A DNA stretch of 64,000 nucleotides from Selenomonas bovis DSM 23594 (GCF_000381005.1 NZ_KB908388.1:1-64000), one strand, 5' to 3'. Shown: positions 44,190-54,073, counted from the first letter of the stretch. The notes: a model not told the origin generated them from the sequence alone. Numbers and translations are program-made.

Positions 44190-45107
44190 TCACGCCGAGC
44201 GCGAATATTTCGCGATGTAATCGCGCAGCAGATCGAGATACCTCTGGCTCATAAAAGAAAGCGCTACCCCTTGCGGATAGAGATACCCGACCTCCATGTA
44301 TTCGTCGCTCTCGAGCGGCACCGCGACGATCTCCGTGCCGTTCAGGTCGCTCGAGAGGATGCCGGAGGAAATAGTGTAGCCGTTGAGCCCGATGATGAGA
44401 TTGAAGAGCGTCGCGCGGTCCGATACGATGATGCTCTTCGGCACATTCTCCATGCGATGGAGCTCCTCGGCAAAGTAGAGCGAGTTATCCGTTCCCTGCT
44501 CGTATGTGAGCCGCGGATACGGCAGGAGATCTGTGAGGCATACGCGCTCTTTCGCCGCCAGCGGGCTGTCCCGGCGCACGAAGACGTGCGGCGACGCCCG
44601 GAAGAGCGGCACGAAGGAGAGCTCCGCCTTCGCGAGGATATGGCGCATGACCTCCTGGTTGAAGCGGCTCAAGTAGAGCACGCCGAGCTCGCTGCGCCGC
44701 GTGCGCACATCCTCGATGATCTCGCCCGTGCGCGACTCGCGCAGCGAGAACTCGTAGGCAGCCGCCTCGTACTCGCGCACGAGCGACACGAACGCGTTCA
44801 CGACGAACGCGTAATGCTGCGCCGAGACCGCGAACACATGGCGCACCGGCGCGCCGCCCTTGTACGCGCGCTCGAGGAGATCCGCCTGTTCGACGACTTG
44901 CCGCGCGTAGGCGAGGAATTTCGTCCCATCCTCTGTGAGTTTCATGCCGCGGTTCGTCCGCGAGAAAATCGTGATGCCCATCTCTTTCTCGAGCTCCGCG
45001 ATAGCACGCGAGAGACTCGGCTGCGAGAGGTAGAGATGTTGCGCCGCCAGGTGGAGCGAGCCTTTCTCCACGATGGCGACGAGATAGCGCAGCTGCTGCA
45101 GTGTCAT
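44190..45107 (-). CDS. LysR-family transcription regulator
   Basis: The 305 residues have an N-terminal winged helix-turn-helix (TLQQLRYLVAIVEKGSLHLAAQHLYLSQPSLSRAIAELE region, 2-40) and a periplasmic-binding-like effector domain (about 90-300). It is 48 bp downstream of, and in the same direction as, the DASS transporter gene, so it is probably co-transcribed and may regulate that transporter in response to a dicarboxylate. This differs from the usual divergent LysR arrangement. Confidence 0.93.
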   Translation of the reverse strand: MTLQQLRYLVAIVEKGSLHLAAQHLYLSQPSLSRAIAELEKEMGITIFSRTNRGMKLTEDGTKFLAYARQVVEQADLLERAYKGGAPVRHVFAVSAQHYAFVVNAFVSLVREYEAAAYEFSLRESRTGEIIEDVRTRRSELGVLYLSRFNQEVMRHILAKAELSFVPLFRASPHVFVRRDSPLAAKERVCLTDLLPYPRLTYEQGTDNSLYFAEELHRMENVPKSIIVSDRATLFNLIIGLNGYTISSGILSSDLNGTEIVAVPLESDEYMEVGYLYPQGVALSFMSQRYLDLLRDYIAKYSRSA

Positions 45108-45155
45108 AATTCATTCCCTTTCCTTATAGTGGAAGAATCAGATCCGGCCCCCATC

Positions 45156-46622
45156 TCACGAGATGATGCCGAGCCATTTCCAGTACGTATTCGTGAGCAG
45201 GAGGATCACGAGATAGGCGAGTACCGTCAGAGGAATGCCCGTCTTGATGAAATCCTTGACTTCGAACGTCTCCGTGCTGTACGCAATCATGTTCTGCGGC
45301 GCGTTCACGGGCAGGATGAAACCGAAGCAGATCGTATACTGGAGAATCATCACCATGCCGACGACGTTGAGCGCCGTATGCTCCGCCGCGCCCTGCAGCA
45401 CGGAAATGCAGATCGGGATCATCGCGGACGAGAGCGCCGTCGCGCTCGCGAACCCGAGATGGATGAGGATGAGGAAGAGCGCCATCACGGCGATGATGGT
45501 AACGGCCGTCGCGTCATAGAGGCTGAAATGCTGCACGATCTCCTGCGCGATCCACGCGCCTGCCTTCGTCGAGAGGATGGCCGAACCGAGGCTGATGCCG
45601 ACGCCGAAGAGCATGAGCGTGCCCCAACTGATGCGCGACTGCACCTCTTTCCACGTCATGATGCCGATGCCAGGCATCATCATGAGCGTGACCGCGACGA
45701 TGGTCGTCGAGGACGTATCGAACGGATGGACGATCTTCTCCGTCGCCCAGAAGAAGAGCAGCACGACAGAGAGGATGAGCAGTTTCTTCTCATCGGACTT
45801 CATCGGGCCGAGCGCCGCGAGCTCCTGCGCAATCTTCTCGCGTCCGCCCGCGATCTCCTTCATCTCCGGCGGCATGAGCTTCAAGAGGACGAAATAGAGC
45901 AAAGCGCTCATGATGATGGCGAACGGCGCGGCCGCGATGAACCAGTCGAGCCAGCTGATGGTCGTGCCGAGCTGTTTCTCGATGAAGCCGAGCGCGACCA
46001 TGTTCTGCGCGGCTGCCGTCTTGATGCCGACGTTCCAGATGCTGTCCGCCTGCGCAACCGCGATGAGCATGATGGCGGCGAACTTGCTCTTCCGCGGCAC
46101 GCCGAACACGGCGATGATGCCCATGACGATCGGCACCATGCACGAGACGCGCGCCGTCGTGCTCGGCACGAAGAAGCTCAGCACGAATCCTGTGAAGATG
46201 ACGCCCGCGAGCACGTGGTTCGTTTTCGCGCCGATTTTCGAGAGGATGAAGAGCGCGATGCGCTTGTCAAGCCCTGTCTTCATCATGGCCGCCGCGATGA
46301 AGAGCGCCGCGCCGACGAGCGCGAGCGCCGTGCTCGAAAAGCCCGCGAGCGCCATCTTGAGCGCGCCCGACGTGCCGAGCATCTTCGACGGATTGCTCAT
46401 GTTGGGCGCCGTACCGAGCAGGAACGCCATGAGCGACATGATGATGCCGGACGAGACTGGATAGGAGACGGCCTCCGTCATCCAGATGACGACAGAAAAG
46501 ACGAGAATCGCGAGCATGCGATGACCGGCCGTCGACAGCTCAGGCGGCGTCGGCAGCACCATGATGACAATGAGCACGAAGATGCCGAGCGGCAGCCCCA
46601 TCAGCCCGATTTTCTTTTTCAT
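45156..46622 (-). CDS. DASS/SLC13-family anion:sodium symporter
   Basis: Membrane carrier of 488 residues with about a dozen hydrophobic helices. The DASS family features are visible: WMTEAVSYPVSSGI near residue 50, the first SNT-like motif in PSTTARVSCMVP near 155, and the second in LPVNAPQNMIAYST near 445. Members import succinate, malate, fumarate, citrate or sulfate with Na+. A dicarboxylate is likely in this fermentative, sodium-using background, but specificity cannot be read from the sequence. GAGGGATTC precedes the ATG. Confidence 0.92.
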   Translation of the reverse strand: MKKKIGLMGLPLGIFVLIVIMVLPTPPELSTAGHRMLAILVFSVVIWMTEAVSYPVSSGIIMSLMAFLLGTAPNMSNPSKMLGTSGALKMALAGFSSTALALVGAALFIAAAMMKTGLDKRIALFILSKIGAKTNHVLAGVIFTGFVLSFFVPSTTARVSCMVPIVMGIIAVFGVPRKSKFAAIMLIAVAQADSIWNVGIKTAAAQNMVALGFIEKQLGTTISWLDWFIAAAPFAIIMSALLYFVLLKLMPPEMKEIAGGREKIAQELAALGPMKSDEKKLLILSVVLLFFWATEKIVHPFDTSSTTIVAVTLMMMPGIGIMTWKEVQSRISWGTLMLFGVGISLGSAILSTKAGAWIAQEIVQHFSLYDATAVTIIAVMALFLILIHLGFASATALSSAMIPICISVLQGAAEHTALNVVGMVMILQYTICFGFILPVNAPQNMIAYSTETFEVKDFIKTGIPLTVLAYLVILLLTNTYWKWLGIIS

Positions 46623-46741
46623 GATGAATCCCTCCTGTGCAAAATATAGAACAAAAAGCAGCCTTCGCTAGGAAGACTGCTCAAAACACTCTGTTGCGAT
46701 TGCAGCGCGTCGTTGCGCTTTTATGCTCTAGATGCATGTTT

Positions 46742-46771
46742 ATTATATTGAACTTGATATGTTTAGTGTAA
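46742..46771 (-). promoter_or_regulatory. Promoter of the DASS-lysR operon
   Basis: Minus strand TTACAC (46766-46771), 18-bp spacer, TATAAT (46742-46747). Confidence 0.5.
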
Positions 46772-46880
46772 TCGCCGTCGCATAGATTGTCAAGGTGTAA
46801 AGCGAATAAATTTTCTTTCCTCTCCTGATGCGTCCTGCATTTGATATATCATAACGAGAATAGTTCTTTTTAAATTATCA

Positions 46881-46909
46881 TTGTCATAAAAATCGCACTA
46901 AGGTATAAT
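46881..46909 (+). promoter_or_regulatory. cydABDC promoter
   Basis: TTGTCA (46881-46886), 17-bp spacer, TATAAT (46904-46909). The AT-rich sequence just upstream (46840-46880) could hold a redox-regulator site, but no clear palindrome was identified. The 337-bp gap holds only this and the divergent DASS promoter. Confidence 0.7.
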
Positions 46910-46959
46910 GAAGATAGCCTCATCATGTTTTATCTTTTTTCGCAAAGGGAGGGAATCCT

Positions 46960-48324
46960 ATGGAAGCATTGCTCTTGTCCCGATGGCAGTTTGCCATCAC
47001 AACGGTCTACCACTTCCTCTTCGTCCCCGTGACGCTCGGCCTTTCCGTGTTCGTAGCGCTCTTGGAGACGTGCTATGTGCGGACGCGGCGTCCGGCATGG
47101 AAGGCGGCTTGTCGGAAGCTCGTGAAGTTTTTCGGCACGCTGTTCGTCATCAATTTCTCCATGGGCGTCGTCACCGGCATCGTGCAAGAATTCCACTTCG
47201 GTATGAACTGGTCGGAGTATTCCCGCTTCATGGGCGATATCTTCGGCGCGCCGCTCGCGCTCGAGGCACTCACTGCCTTTTTCCTTGAATCGACGATGCT
47301 CGGTGTCTGGCTCTTCGGCTGGGACCGCCTCTCCGAGCGTGCGCACTGCGTGACGATCTGGCTCGTCGCGCTCGCGAGCAATCTCTCCGCGTTCTGGATC
47401 CTCGTCGCGAACTCGTTCATGCAGCATCCCGTCGGCTATGCACTGCGAGGCGGGCGCGCGGAGATGACGGATTTCTTTGCGCTCGTCACGAATCCCTATG
47501 TCGTGGGCGAGTATTCACATACCTTTTTCTCCGGCGTCGCGACGGCGGGCTTCGTCGTACTCGCTGTCTCGGCCTGGAAGGTGCTCCATGACGCCGCCTC
47601 ACGCGCCGCGTTCCGGCAGAGCCTCATGGCGGGAGCGCTCTTCCTGCTCGTGGGCCTTCTCGGCGCCGCGGGCAGCGGCCATCTGCACACGCAGTATCTC
47701 GCACAGGCAAACCCGATGAAGCTCGCCTCGATGGAGGCGCTCTGGGAAACGGCGGATCCCGCGCCCTTCGCCATCGTCGCGGACATTGACGAGCAGGCGC
47801 ACGAGAACCGTGCGGAGCTCGAGGTGCCCGCGCTCTTCTCCTTCATGCTCTACAACCAGCCGGCAGGCGCGGTGCGCGGCATCAATGACCTGCAGGCCAC
47901 GGCGGAGCAGCAATACGGGCCTGGCGACTACCGGCCTGATGTCACGGGGCTCTTCTGGAGCTTCCGCCTCATGGTCGGCATCGGCGGTGCCATGATCGGC
48001 CTCGCTTTTTTGACGTTCCTCCTCGCGTGGAAGGGCGATCCCCTGCGCTTCCCCTGGCTCCTGCGCCTGATTCCCTGGCTGCTGCCGCTCGTCTATATCG
48101 TGAATTCCTGCGGCTGGTACGTCGCCGAGGCGGGACGCCAGCCCTGGATCGTCGTCGGCCTGCAAAAGACAGCGGAAGCCGTCTCCCCGAATCTTTCCGG
48201 TGCGGAGGTATGGCTCACGATGCTCGGTTTCACGGTGACGTATCTGCTACTCGCCGGTGTCGCGCTCTATCTTGCGTTCCGGTTCGTCAGGCATACGGTG
48301 ATTTCTTATGAAGGGAGGGCTTGA
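46960..48324 (+). CDS. cydA: Cytochrome bd ubiquinol/menaquinol oxidase subunit I
   Basis: Quinol-oxidising, heme-bearing subunit of cytochrome bd, which reduces O2 to water with high affinity. The 454 residues have nine helices, the heme b595 ligand in YHFLFVP near residue 18, heme b558 ligands (EYSHTFFSG near 187 and a Met in the RLMVG region), and GWYVAEAGRQPW near 385. The Q-loop is short. AAGGGAGGG precedes the ATG. In an otherwise anaerobic gene set it suggests oxygen scavenging or microaerobic respiration. First gene of cydABDC. Confidence 0.97.
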   Translation: MEALLLSRWQFAITTVYHFLFVPVTLGLSVFVALLETCYVRTRRPAWKAACRKLVKFFGTLFVINFSMGVVTGIVQEFHFGMNWSEYSRFMGDIFGAPLALEALTAFFLESTMLGVWLFGWDRLSERAHCVTIWLVALASNLSAFWILVANSFMQHPVGYALRGGRAEMTDFFALVTNPYVVGEYSHTFFSGVATAGFVVLAVSAWKVLHDAASRAAFRQSLMAGALFLLVGLLGAAGSGHLHTQYLAQANPMKLASMEALWETADPAPFAIVADIDEQAHENRAELEVPALFSFMLYNQPAGAVRGINDLQATAEQQYGPGDYRPDVTGLFWSFRLMVGIGGAMIGLAFLTFLLAWKGDPLRFPWLLRLIPWLLPLVYIVNSCGWYVAEAGRQPWIVVGLQKTAEAVSPNLSGAEVWLTMLGFTVTYLLLAGVALYLAFRFVRHTVISYEGRA

Positions 48325-48326
48325 CG

Positions 48327-49340
48327 ATGGATCTTCATGTTGTATGGTTCATCCTCATCGTCGTGCTTTTTACCGGCTTCTTCATTCTCGAGGGCTTCGA
48401 CTACGGCGTCGGCGGACTCTTGCCCTTCCTTTCCAGAGAGGATCGTGACCGCTCGATGATCCTGCGTACGATCACACCGGTCTGGGACGGCAACGAGGTC
48501 TGGATGATCACGGCGGGCGGCGCGCTCTTCGCTTCGTTCCCGCATGTCTACGCGACGATGTTCTCGACGTTCTACCTCGCGCTGTTTCTGATGCTCTTCG
48601 CGCTCATCCTGCGCGGCGTGGCGTTTGAATTCCGCGGGCGGCGCGAGACGTCCGCCTGGCGCCATTTCTGGGAGGGATGCATCGCCTTCGGCAGCATCCT
48701 GCCGGCGATTCTCTGGGGTGTCGCCGTCACGGATCTCCTGCGCGGCCTGCCCATCAATGACAAGATGATCTATACGGGCGGCTTCCTCGACCTCCTGAGC
48801 CTCTACTCCATCGTCGGCGGCCTCACGTTCCTCTTCGTCTTCCTCTACCACGGCGCATCGTTTCTGACACTGCGCCTCGCGGAGCCGCGCCTCGTCGAGC
48901 GGGCGCGCGCGCTCGGAAAGACCGTCGGACGCATCGCCATCGGCCTCTTCGCGCTCTGCCTGGTGCTGACGTATGTTGAGACGGATCTTTTCACGCGGCC
49001 GCTCGCCGTCCTCGCACTCGTGTGCGCCGCTGTGCTTTTCGTGCTCGCCAATGTCCTGCTCGCGCACAAGCGGGGCGGCGCGAGCTTCGCTCTCTCCTCG
49101 CTCGCGATTGCCCTGACGACGGTCGGCTTCTTCGCAGGGCTTTTCCCGCGGCTCATGGTATCGAGCATTCATCCCGCATACAGTCTGACCATCGAGAACG
49201 CCGCGTCCTCGCCCTACACGCTCTCCGTCATGACGGTCGTCGCGTGCATTTTCGTTCCCATCGTCCTCCTCTATCAGCTCTGGGCCTACCATCTGTTCCG
49301 CGGGCGCGTGACCGCGCAGGATGCCGAGGAGGAATATTGA
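48327..49340 (+). CDS. cydB: Cytochrome bd oxidase subunit II
   Basis: Structural partner of CydA; 337 residues and eight helices, with the family start FILIVVLFTGFFILEGFDYGVG and the conserved WDGNEVWMITAGGA motif near residue 52. GGAGGG lies 7 nt before the ATG at 48327; an in-frame TTG two codons earlier is not needed. It begins 2 bp after cydA. Confidence 0.97.
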   Translation: MDLHVVWFILIVVLFTGFFILEGFDYGVGGLLPFLSREDRDRSMILRTITPVWDGNEVWMITAGGALFASFPHVYATMFSTFYLALFLMLFALILRGVAFEFRGRRETSAWRHFWEGCIAFGSILPAILWGVAVTDLLRGLPINDKMIYTGGFLDLLSLYSIVGGLTFLFVFLYHGASFLTLRLAEPRLVERARALGKTVGRIAIGLFALCLVLTYVETDLFTRPLAVLALVCAAVLFVLANVLLAHKRGGASFALSSLAIALTTVGFFAGLFPRLMVSSIHPAYSLTIENAASSPYTLSVMTVVACIFVPIVLLYQLWAYHLFRGRVTAQDAEEEY

Positions 49341-49350
49341 TTCCAACGCT

Positions 49351-51048
49351 ATGAAAAAGATACCTTGGCTTTTCTCCACGCTGCGCACCGCCAGGCGACA
49401 GAGCAGCATGCTCCTCGCGCTCGAGGCGCTGCGGGCGCTTGCGATTCTTTCGGGCGCGTACCTCACAGCGCGTTGGCTCGACGCTGTTTTCCTGCGGGGC
49501 GCACAGCCAGGCGATACAGCACCAGTCCTCCTGGTGCTGTTTTTCGTCATGGGCGCGGCCGCAGGCGCGAGACGTGAGGAGACGCGCCTGCTCGCGCGCC
49601 TTTCCGCCGCCTCGCGCCTGTGCGTGCGCGCCGCGCTGCACGCGCGCCTGCTCGCACCGGATGCCGCGGCGGAGGCACCTGTCCTGCCGCTCGCGCTCGA
49701 GGCTGTGGACGCGCTCGACCTCTGGTTCTTGCGCGTCATGCCCCTGCTGCTCTCGCTCATCTGCGTCGTGCCCCTGACGCTTGCAGCAGCCTGCGCCTGC
49801 GATCCGCTCACGGCGGGGCTGCTGCTGCTCACGCTGCCCATCGCGCCGTTCCTGCTCTATCTCATCGGCCGTGTGACGAGGGAAGCGAGCCGGATGCAAT
49901 GGCAGCGCATGGAGGCGCTCACAGAGGCGTTCGGCGAGCTGCTGCGCGCGCTGCCGACGCTCAAGCTGTTCGGACGTGCCGCGGCGCAGCGCGCGGAGGT
50001 CACGCGCCTCAGCGATGCCTTTTCCCAGGCGGCGCTGCGTGTCCTGCAGCTCGCCTTCGTCTCCGCGTTCGCGCTCGAGCTCATCACGACGCTCTCCATC
50101 GCCATCGTCGCCGTGAGCATCGGCCTGCGCCTGCTCTACGGGCAGATCGCGTTCGAGACGGCGTTCTTCCTCCTCCTCATCACGCCGGAGTTCTTCCTGC
50201 CACTGCGGCAGGCGGGCACGGCATTCCACAGCGCCATGACGGCCCAGACGGCGGAGGCATCGCTGCGCCGGCTGCTCGCGCCCGCCCGCACTGGCGAGGC
50301 CGGAGGCGATATCCTGCGGGGCGCGTGTGAGACACATCCAGCGGCAGAAAGCACGGCAGGAATGCGGCAGGCGGACGCCCCCGCCTCACAAGGGACAGCC
50401 GCTACACCGACGGTACTCATCCGCACGCTCACCTACACCTATCCGCACCATCCACTGCCCGCCCTCGCGGGGCGCTCGCTCGTGCTCCCCGCGGGGACGA
50501 TAACGGCGGTCACGGGCCCGTCCGGCTGTGGGAAATCGACGCTGCTCCTCACGCTCGCGGGGCTCTGCGCCCCCTACGAGGGCAGCATCACCATCGCGGG
50601 GCGCGAGCTCTCCTCACTCCCATGCGCCGCGCGCACACACCTCATCAGCTACGTGCCGCAGGAGCCTCATATCTTCAGCGGCACGCTCGCGGAGAACATC
50701 GCACTCTTCGCTGCGCCTGACGCGCACCGTCTCGCCGACGCCCGCCGCGCTGCCGCGCTCGATGCCGCGGCGGGTGTCCCCTGGGAGGACAGACAGCAGC
50801 TCGGCGCGGGCGGCGCCGGTCTCTCCGAGGGGCAGAAGAAGCGTCTCGGTCTCGCCCGCGCATTCTACCAGAACCGCCCGCTCGTGCTGCTCGATGAGCC
50901 GACAGCGACGCTCGACCGTGCCGCAGCCGCCCGCGTGCGCGCCGCCCTGCGGCAATACCTCACGGGCAAGACCGTGCTCATCGCGACGCACGACGCGGCA
51001 CTGCTCGCGCTCGCGGATCACCGCATCGACTGGGAGGTGTCACCATGA
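49351..51048 (+). CDS. cydD: ABC exporter CydD (cytochrome bd assembly)
   Basis: Half-transporter that with CydC exports thiols (cysteine/glutathione in E. coli) or binds heme and is required for cytochrome bd assembly. The 565 residues combine six membrane helices (about 15-300) with an ABC ATPase: Walker A GPSGCGKSTLL near 392, signature LSEGQKKRLGLARAF near 497, and Walker B LVLLDEPTATLD. The linker is Ala/Pro-rich. The ATG at 49351 has GAGGAGG 18 nt upstream, longer than ideal, so coupling with cydB (10 bp away) is probable. The stop overlaps the cydC start. Confidence 0.93.
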   Translation: MKKIPWLFSTLRTARRQSSMLLALEALRALAILSGAYLTARWLDAVFLRGAQPGDTAPVLLVLFFVMGAAAGARREETRLLARLSAASRLCVRAALHARLLAPDAAAEAPVLPLALEAVDALDLWFLRVMPLLLSLICVVPLTLAAACACDPLTAGLLLLTLPIAPFLLYLIGRVTREASRMQWQRMEALTEAFGELLRALPTLKLFGRAAAQRAEVTRLSDAFSQAALRVLQLAFVSAFALELITTLSIAIVAVSIGLRLLYGQIAFETAFFLLLITPEFFLPLRQAGTAFHSAMTAQTAEASLRRLLAPARTGEAGGDILRGACETHPAAESTAGMRQADAPASQGTAATPTVLIRTLTYTYPHHPLPALAGRSLVLPAGTITAVTGPSGCGKSTLLLTLAGLCAPYEGSITIAGRELSSLPCAARTHLISYVPQEPHIFSGTLAENIALFAAPDAHRLADARRAAALDAAAGVPWEDRQQLGAGGAGLSEGQKKRLGLARAFYQNRPLVLLDEPTATLDRAAAARVRAALRQYLTGKTVLIATHDAALLALADHRIDWEVSP

Positions 51049-52682
51049 CCTGCCTTTTGCGCCTGCTCTCGCTCGTGCCGCCCTGCACGCTCGCACCAGT
51101 GCTGCTCGTGAGCCTGCTCTCACTCGCGCTCGGCATCGGGCTCCTCGGTGCCTCGGCGTGGCTCATCGCGAGCGCCGCCCTCGAGCCGCCGCTCTACACG
51201 CTCGCCATCGGCATCACCTGCGTCCGCGCCTGCGGCCTCGGACGCGCCGTATTCCGCTATCTCGAACGGTTCCTCTCGCACCGCGCCGCCTTTTCCGGCC
51301 TCACGCGCATCCGCCTCGCCCTCTTCGACCGCGCCGCTGCGCTGCTGCCGCTCGCCGCGGGACCAGCCCGGCAGGGCGCGTTCCTCTACGACCTGCTCAC
51401 GGGCGCGGACGCGCTGCGCGACTTCTTCGTGCGCGCGCTCCTGCCGCCCGTCGCCGTCGGCAGCGCGACGGGCCTCCTCGCGGCGCCGCTCGCACGCCTG
51501 CTCGGCACCAGCGGCTTGCTGCTGCCGCTGCTCTTCGCGCTGCGTCTCTGTCTGCCGCTCGTCGCGGAGAAGAATGGGGAGCAGCAGCGCCGCACCCACG
51601 GCAGCGCCTACCGCTCCCTGCTGCTCGACATGACGGAGGGCCGCGCGGAGCTCGCCGCCGCGGACAGCCGCCCCGCCTGCGCGCGCCTGACATCGTCTGC
51701 GCGCGCACTGCTCGCGTCTGACTGCCGCGCGGCCTGCCGGGCGGCGGACGCGGACGCACGCGCGGCGATCATGGACGCCGCGCTGCTGCTCCTGCTCCTC
51801 GCGCTGCTCGCGCCGCACGTGAGTGCAGGCGACATCTCAGGCGTCACGCTCGCCGTCCTCCTGCTCGTGCTGCAGGCCCTCCTCAGTGCCTGGGGCACAC
51901 TGCCGGACGCCATGCGCCAGCTGCGGCAGAGCCTCGCCGCTGCGCGCCGCCTGCTGCCGGATGCCGCGGAGCGCACGGCAGAGCAGCCGACCGGCAGCCA
52001 GCCAGCAGTCCCCGCAGTACAGACGGCACGCGGCGCCGTCCTGCTGCGCGCCGCGCACCTCTCCTTTGCCTATCCCGGCCGCGCGCCCGTCTTCTCTGAT
52101 CTCTCCTTCACACTGCGGCGCGGCGAACATACAGCCATCGTCGGCGCGAGCGGTGCGGGCAAGACGACGCTTGCCTTGCTCCTGCTCGGCGTCTGGCCGC
52201 CCGCGCACGGTACGCTCGCTCTCGGAGGCACACCCTACCCGGCGCTGCCGCCCGCCGCCATCACACGCGCCATCGCCGCTCTGCCGCAGGGCTCCGTGCT
52301 CTTTTGCCACTCCATCCGCGAGAACTTCCGCCGCTATCGCCCGCACGCATCCGCGACGGACATCCGCGCGGCACTCCGCACAGCTTGCCTGGAGGACGTC
52401 GTCCGCGCCCTCCCGGGCGGCATCGACGCGCCGCTCGGCCCCGATGCCTGCCATCTCTCCGGCGGCCAGCGCTGCCGCCTGCTCACCGCTCTCGCGCTCG
52501 CGGGCGACGAGCCCGTCCTCCTGCTCGACGAGCCGACGGCAGGCCTCGACGCCGCCACCGCTGCGCGCCTGCTCGACGCGCTCTTTGCCCACGCGAAAGC
52601 CACGGGGCGGACGCTCCTCGTCATCACGCACGCACGCGCCATCCTCCCGCGCTTTGCGCAGGTTCTCTCCCTTTCCCCTTGA
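51045..52682 (+). CDS. cydC: ABC exporter CydC (cytochrome bd assembly)
   Basis: Partner of CydD. The 545 residues comprise a membrane domain (GASAWLIASAA and FRYLERFLSH are characteristic CydC segments) and an ATPase with Walker A GASGAGKTTLA near 365, signature LSGGQRCRLL near 467, and VLLLDEPTAGLD. Very Ala/Leu/Arg-rich with strongly GC-ending codons. It overlaps cydD by 4 bp (ATGA). Its stop codon overlaps the -35 of the trpS T-box promoter. Confidence 0.94.
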   Translation: MTCLLRLLSLVPPCTLAPVLLVSLLSLALGIGLLGASAWLIASAALEPPLYTLAIGITCVRACGLGRAVFRYLERFLSHRAAFSGLTRIRLALFDRAAALLPLAAGPARQGAFLYDLLTGADALRDFFVRALLPPVAVGSATGLLAAPLARLLGTSGLLLPLLFALRLCLPLVAEKNGEQQRRTHGSAYRSLLLDMTEGRAELAAADSRPACARLTSSARALLASDCRAACRAADADARAAIMDAALLLLLLALLAPHVSAGDISGVTLAVLLLVLQALLSAWGTLPDAMRQLRQSLAAARRLLPDAAERTAEQPTGSQPAVPAVQTARGAVLLRAAHLSFAYPGRAPVFSDLSFTLRRGEHTAIVGASGAGKTTLALLLLGVWPPAHGTLALGGTPYPALPPAAITRAIAALPQGSVLFCHSIRENFRRYRPHASATDIRAALRTACLEDVVRALPGGIDAPLGPDACHLSGGQRCRLLTALALAGDEPVLLLDEPTAGLDAATAARLLDALFAHAKATGRTLLVITHARAILPRFAQVLSLSP

Positions 52683-52707
52683 CACAGGACGCCCGCTGTG
52701 CTATCCT
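52679..52707 (+). promoter_or_regulatory. Promoter of the trpS T-box transcript
   Basis: TTGACA (52679-52684), 17-bp spacer, TATCCT (52702-52707). The -35 overlaps the cydC stop codon. Confidence 0.7.
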
Positions 52708-52713
52708 CAACGT

Positions 52714-52977
52714 GATTAGAAACCTATGAAGCGAGAGGATGGACAGTACCGCCCCGAAAGAGAGTCCGCGTTGCTGCGAGCGGATGCGGCGGCTGTCCGG
52801 ATGGGTCGCCGAGGGCGCACGGAAAGGCGGTTTCCCGCCGAGTATGCTGCGACGTCTGGCCCGCGTGAGCGGCCGGGGACGCACTGCGTCCCATGAGTGC
52901 ATGGATGTTCCATGAAACAGGGTGGCACCGCGAAGATTTTCGTCCCTGACAGGATTCGTACTGTCAGGGGCTTTTTC
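52714..52977 (+). ncRNA. T-box riboswitch (tRNA-Trp sensing) upstream of trpS
   Basis: The leader has the T-box hallmark GGTGGCACCGCG (52921-52932), the AGAGAG distal element of Stem I (near 52770), and a terminator CCCTGACAG/CTGTCAGGG (52944-52969) with TTTTT (52972-52976) that competes with the antiterminator. Stem I pairs GGACAG and CCGCC with GGCGG and CTGTCC. TGG at 52802-52804 is the likely specifier codon, fitting tRNA-Trp, but its place in the loop was judged by eye. Uncharged tRNA-Trp would permit trpS transcription. Confidence 0.9.
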
Positions 52978-53012
52978 ATACCTGCTCCTGACGATCATGA
53001 GGAGGAACCATC

Positions 53013-54026
53013 ATGGCAGAAGAAGCCAAAGACACGAAAAAGATCATCCTTTCCGGCATCCAGCCGACGGGCGTCTTCACGCTCGGCAACTATCTCGGCG
53101 CCGTCAAGAGCTGGAAGAATCTGCAGGAGGAGTACCTCTGCTACTATTTCATCGCCGACCTCCACTCCCTCACGATCCACATCGACCCGGCGAAGCGGCG
53201 CGCGCAGACGCGCGAGGCGTTCGCGCTGCTCCTCGCCTGCGGCATCGATCCTGAAAAGAGCCTCGTCTTCGTGCAGAGCCACAACAAGTGCCACGCGGAG
53301 ATGGGCTGGATCATGGACTGCTGCTCCCAGTTCGGCGAGCTCTCGCGCATGACGCAGTTCAAGGACAAGAGCGCGAAGCACCCTGACAACATCAACGCCG
53401 GCCTCTTCACCTACCCCGCGCTCATGGCAGGCGACATCCTGCTCTACCAGGCGGACTATGTGCCGGTCGGCGCGGACCAGACGCAGCACCTCGAGTTCAC
53501 GCGCGACGTCGCGACGCGCTTCAACCACACTTATGGCGAGGTGTTCAAGCTGCCCGAGGGCTATTTCCCGAAGGCCGGTGCACGCGTCATGAGCCTGCAG
53601 GATCCGACGAGCAAGATGAGCAAGTCCGACACGAACCCGAAGGCGACCATCTCCATTCTCGACGACGAGAAAACCATCCTGAAGAAATTCAAGAGCGCCG
53701 TCACGGACAGCGAGGCGGAGGTCTGCTACCGCGAGGGCAAGGACGGCATCAACAACCTCATGACCATCTACGCCGCCATCACGCACAAAACGATGGAGGA
53801 CATCACGCGCGAGTTTGCGGGCAAGGGCTACGGCGATTTCAAGACGGCCGTCGGCGAGGCCGTCGCCGAGGAGCTCCGCCCCATCCGTGAGCGCTTCGCA
53901 GCGCTCATGGAGGATCGCGCCTACCTCGACGAGGAGATGAAAAAGGGCGCTGAGCGCGCGGCGAAGATCGCCAGCAAGACGCTCACGAAGGTCAAGAAAC
54001 GCGTCGGCCTGCTGCTCGAGAAATAA
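53013..54026 (+). CDS. trpS: Tryptophan-tRNA ligase
   Basis: Class I aminoacyl-tRNA synthetase charging tRNA-Trp. The 337 residues have the HIGH-like motif TLGNYLG (23-29), GDILLYQADYVPVGADQTQHLE near 137, and KMSKS as SKMSKSD near 203. Length and layout fit bacterial TrpRS. AGGAGGAACC precedes the ATG. Expression is controlled by the T-box directly upstream. Confidence 0.98.
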   Translation: MAEEAKDTKKIILSGIQPTGVFTLGNYLGAVKSWKNLQEEYLCYYFIADLHSLTIHIDPAKRRAQTREAFALLLACGIDPEKSLVFVQSHNKCHAEMGWIMDCCSQFGELSRMTQFKDKSAKHPDNINAGLFTYPALMAGDILLYQADYVPVGADQTQHLEFTRDVATRFNHTYGEVFKLPEGYFPKAGARVMSLQDPTSKMSKSDTNPKATISILDDEKTILKKFKSAVTDSEAEVCYREGKDGINNLMTIYAAITHKTMEDITREFAGKGYGDFKTAVGEAVAEELRPIRERFAALMEDRAYLDEEMKKGAERAAKIASKTLTKVKKRVGLLLEK

Positions 54027-54073
54027 GGCGCGTCTACAAAGACGGATGCGCATCTTTTTGCGGCAAAGCGTGC

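Noticed and set aside
49439-50330. Alternative plus-strand frames inside cydD
   Set aside because: Arg/Ala-rich shadow frames overlapping a well-defined ABC transporter gene.
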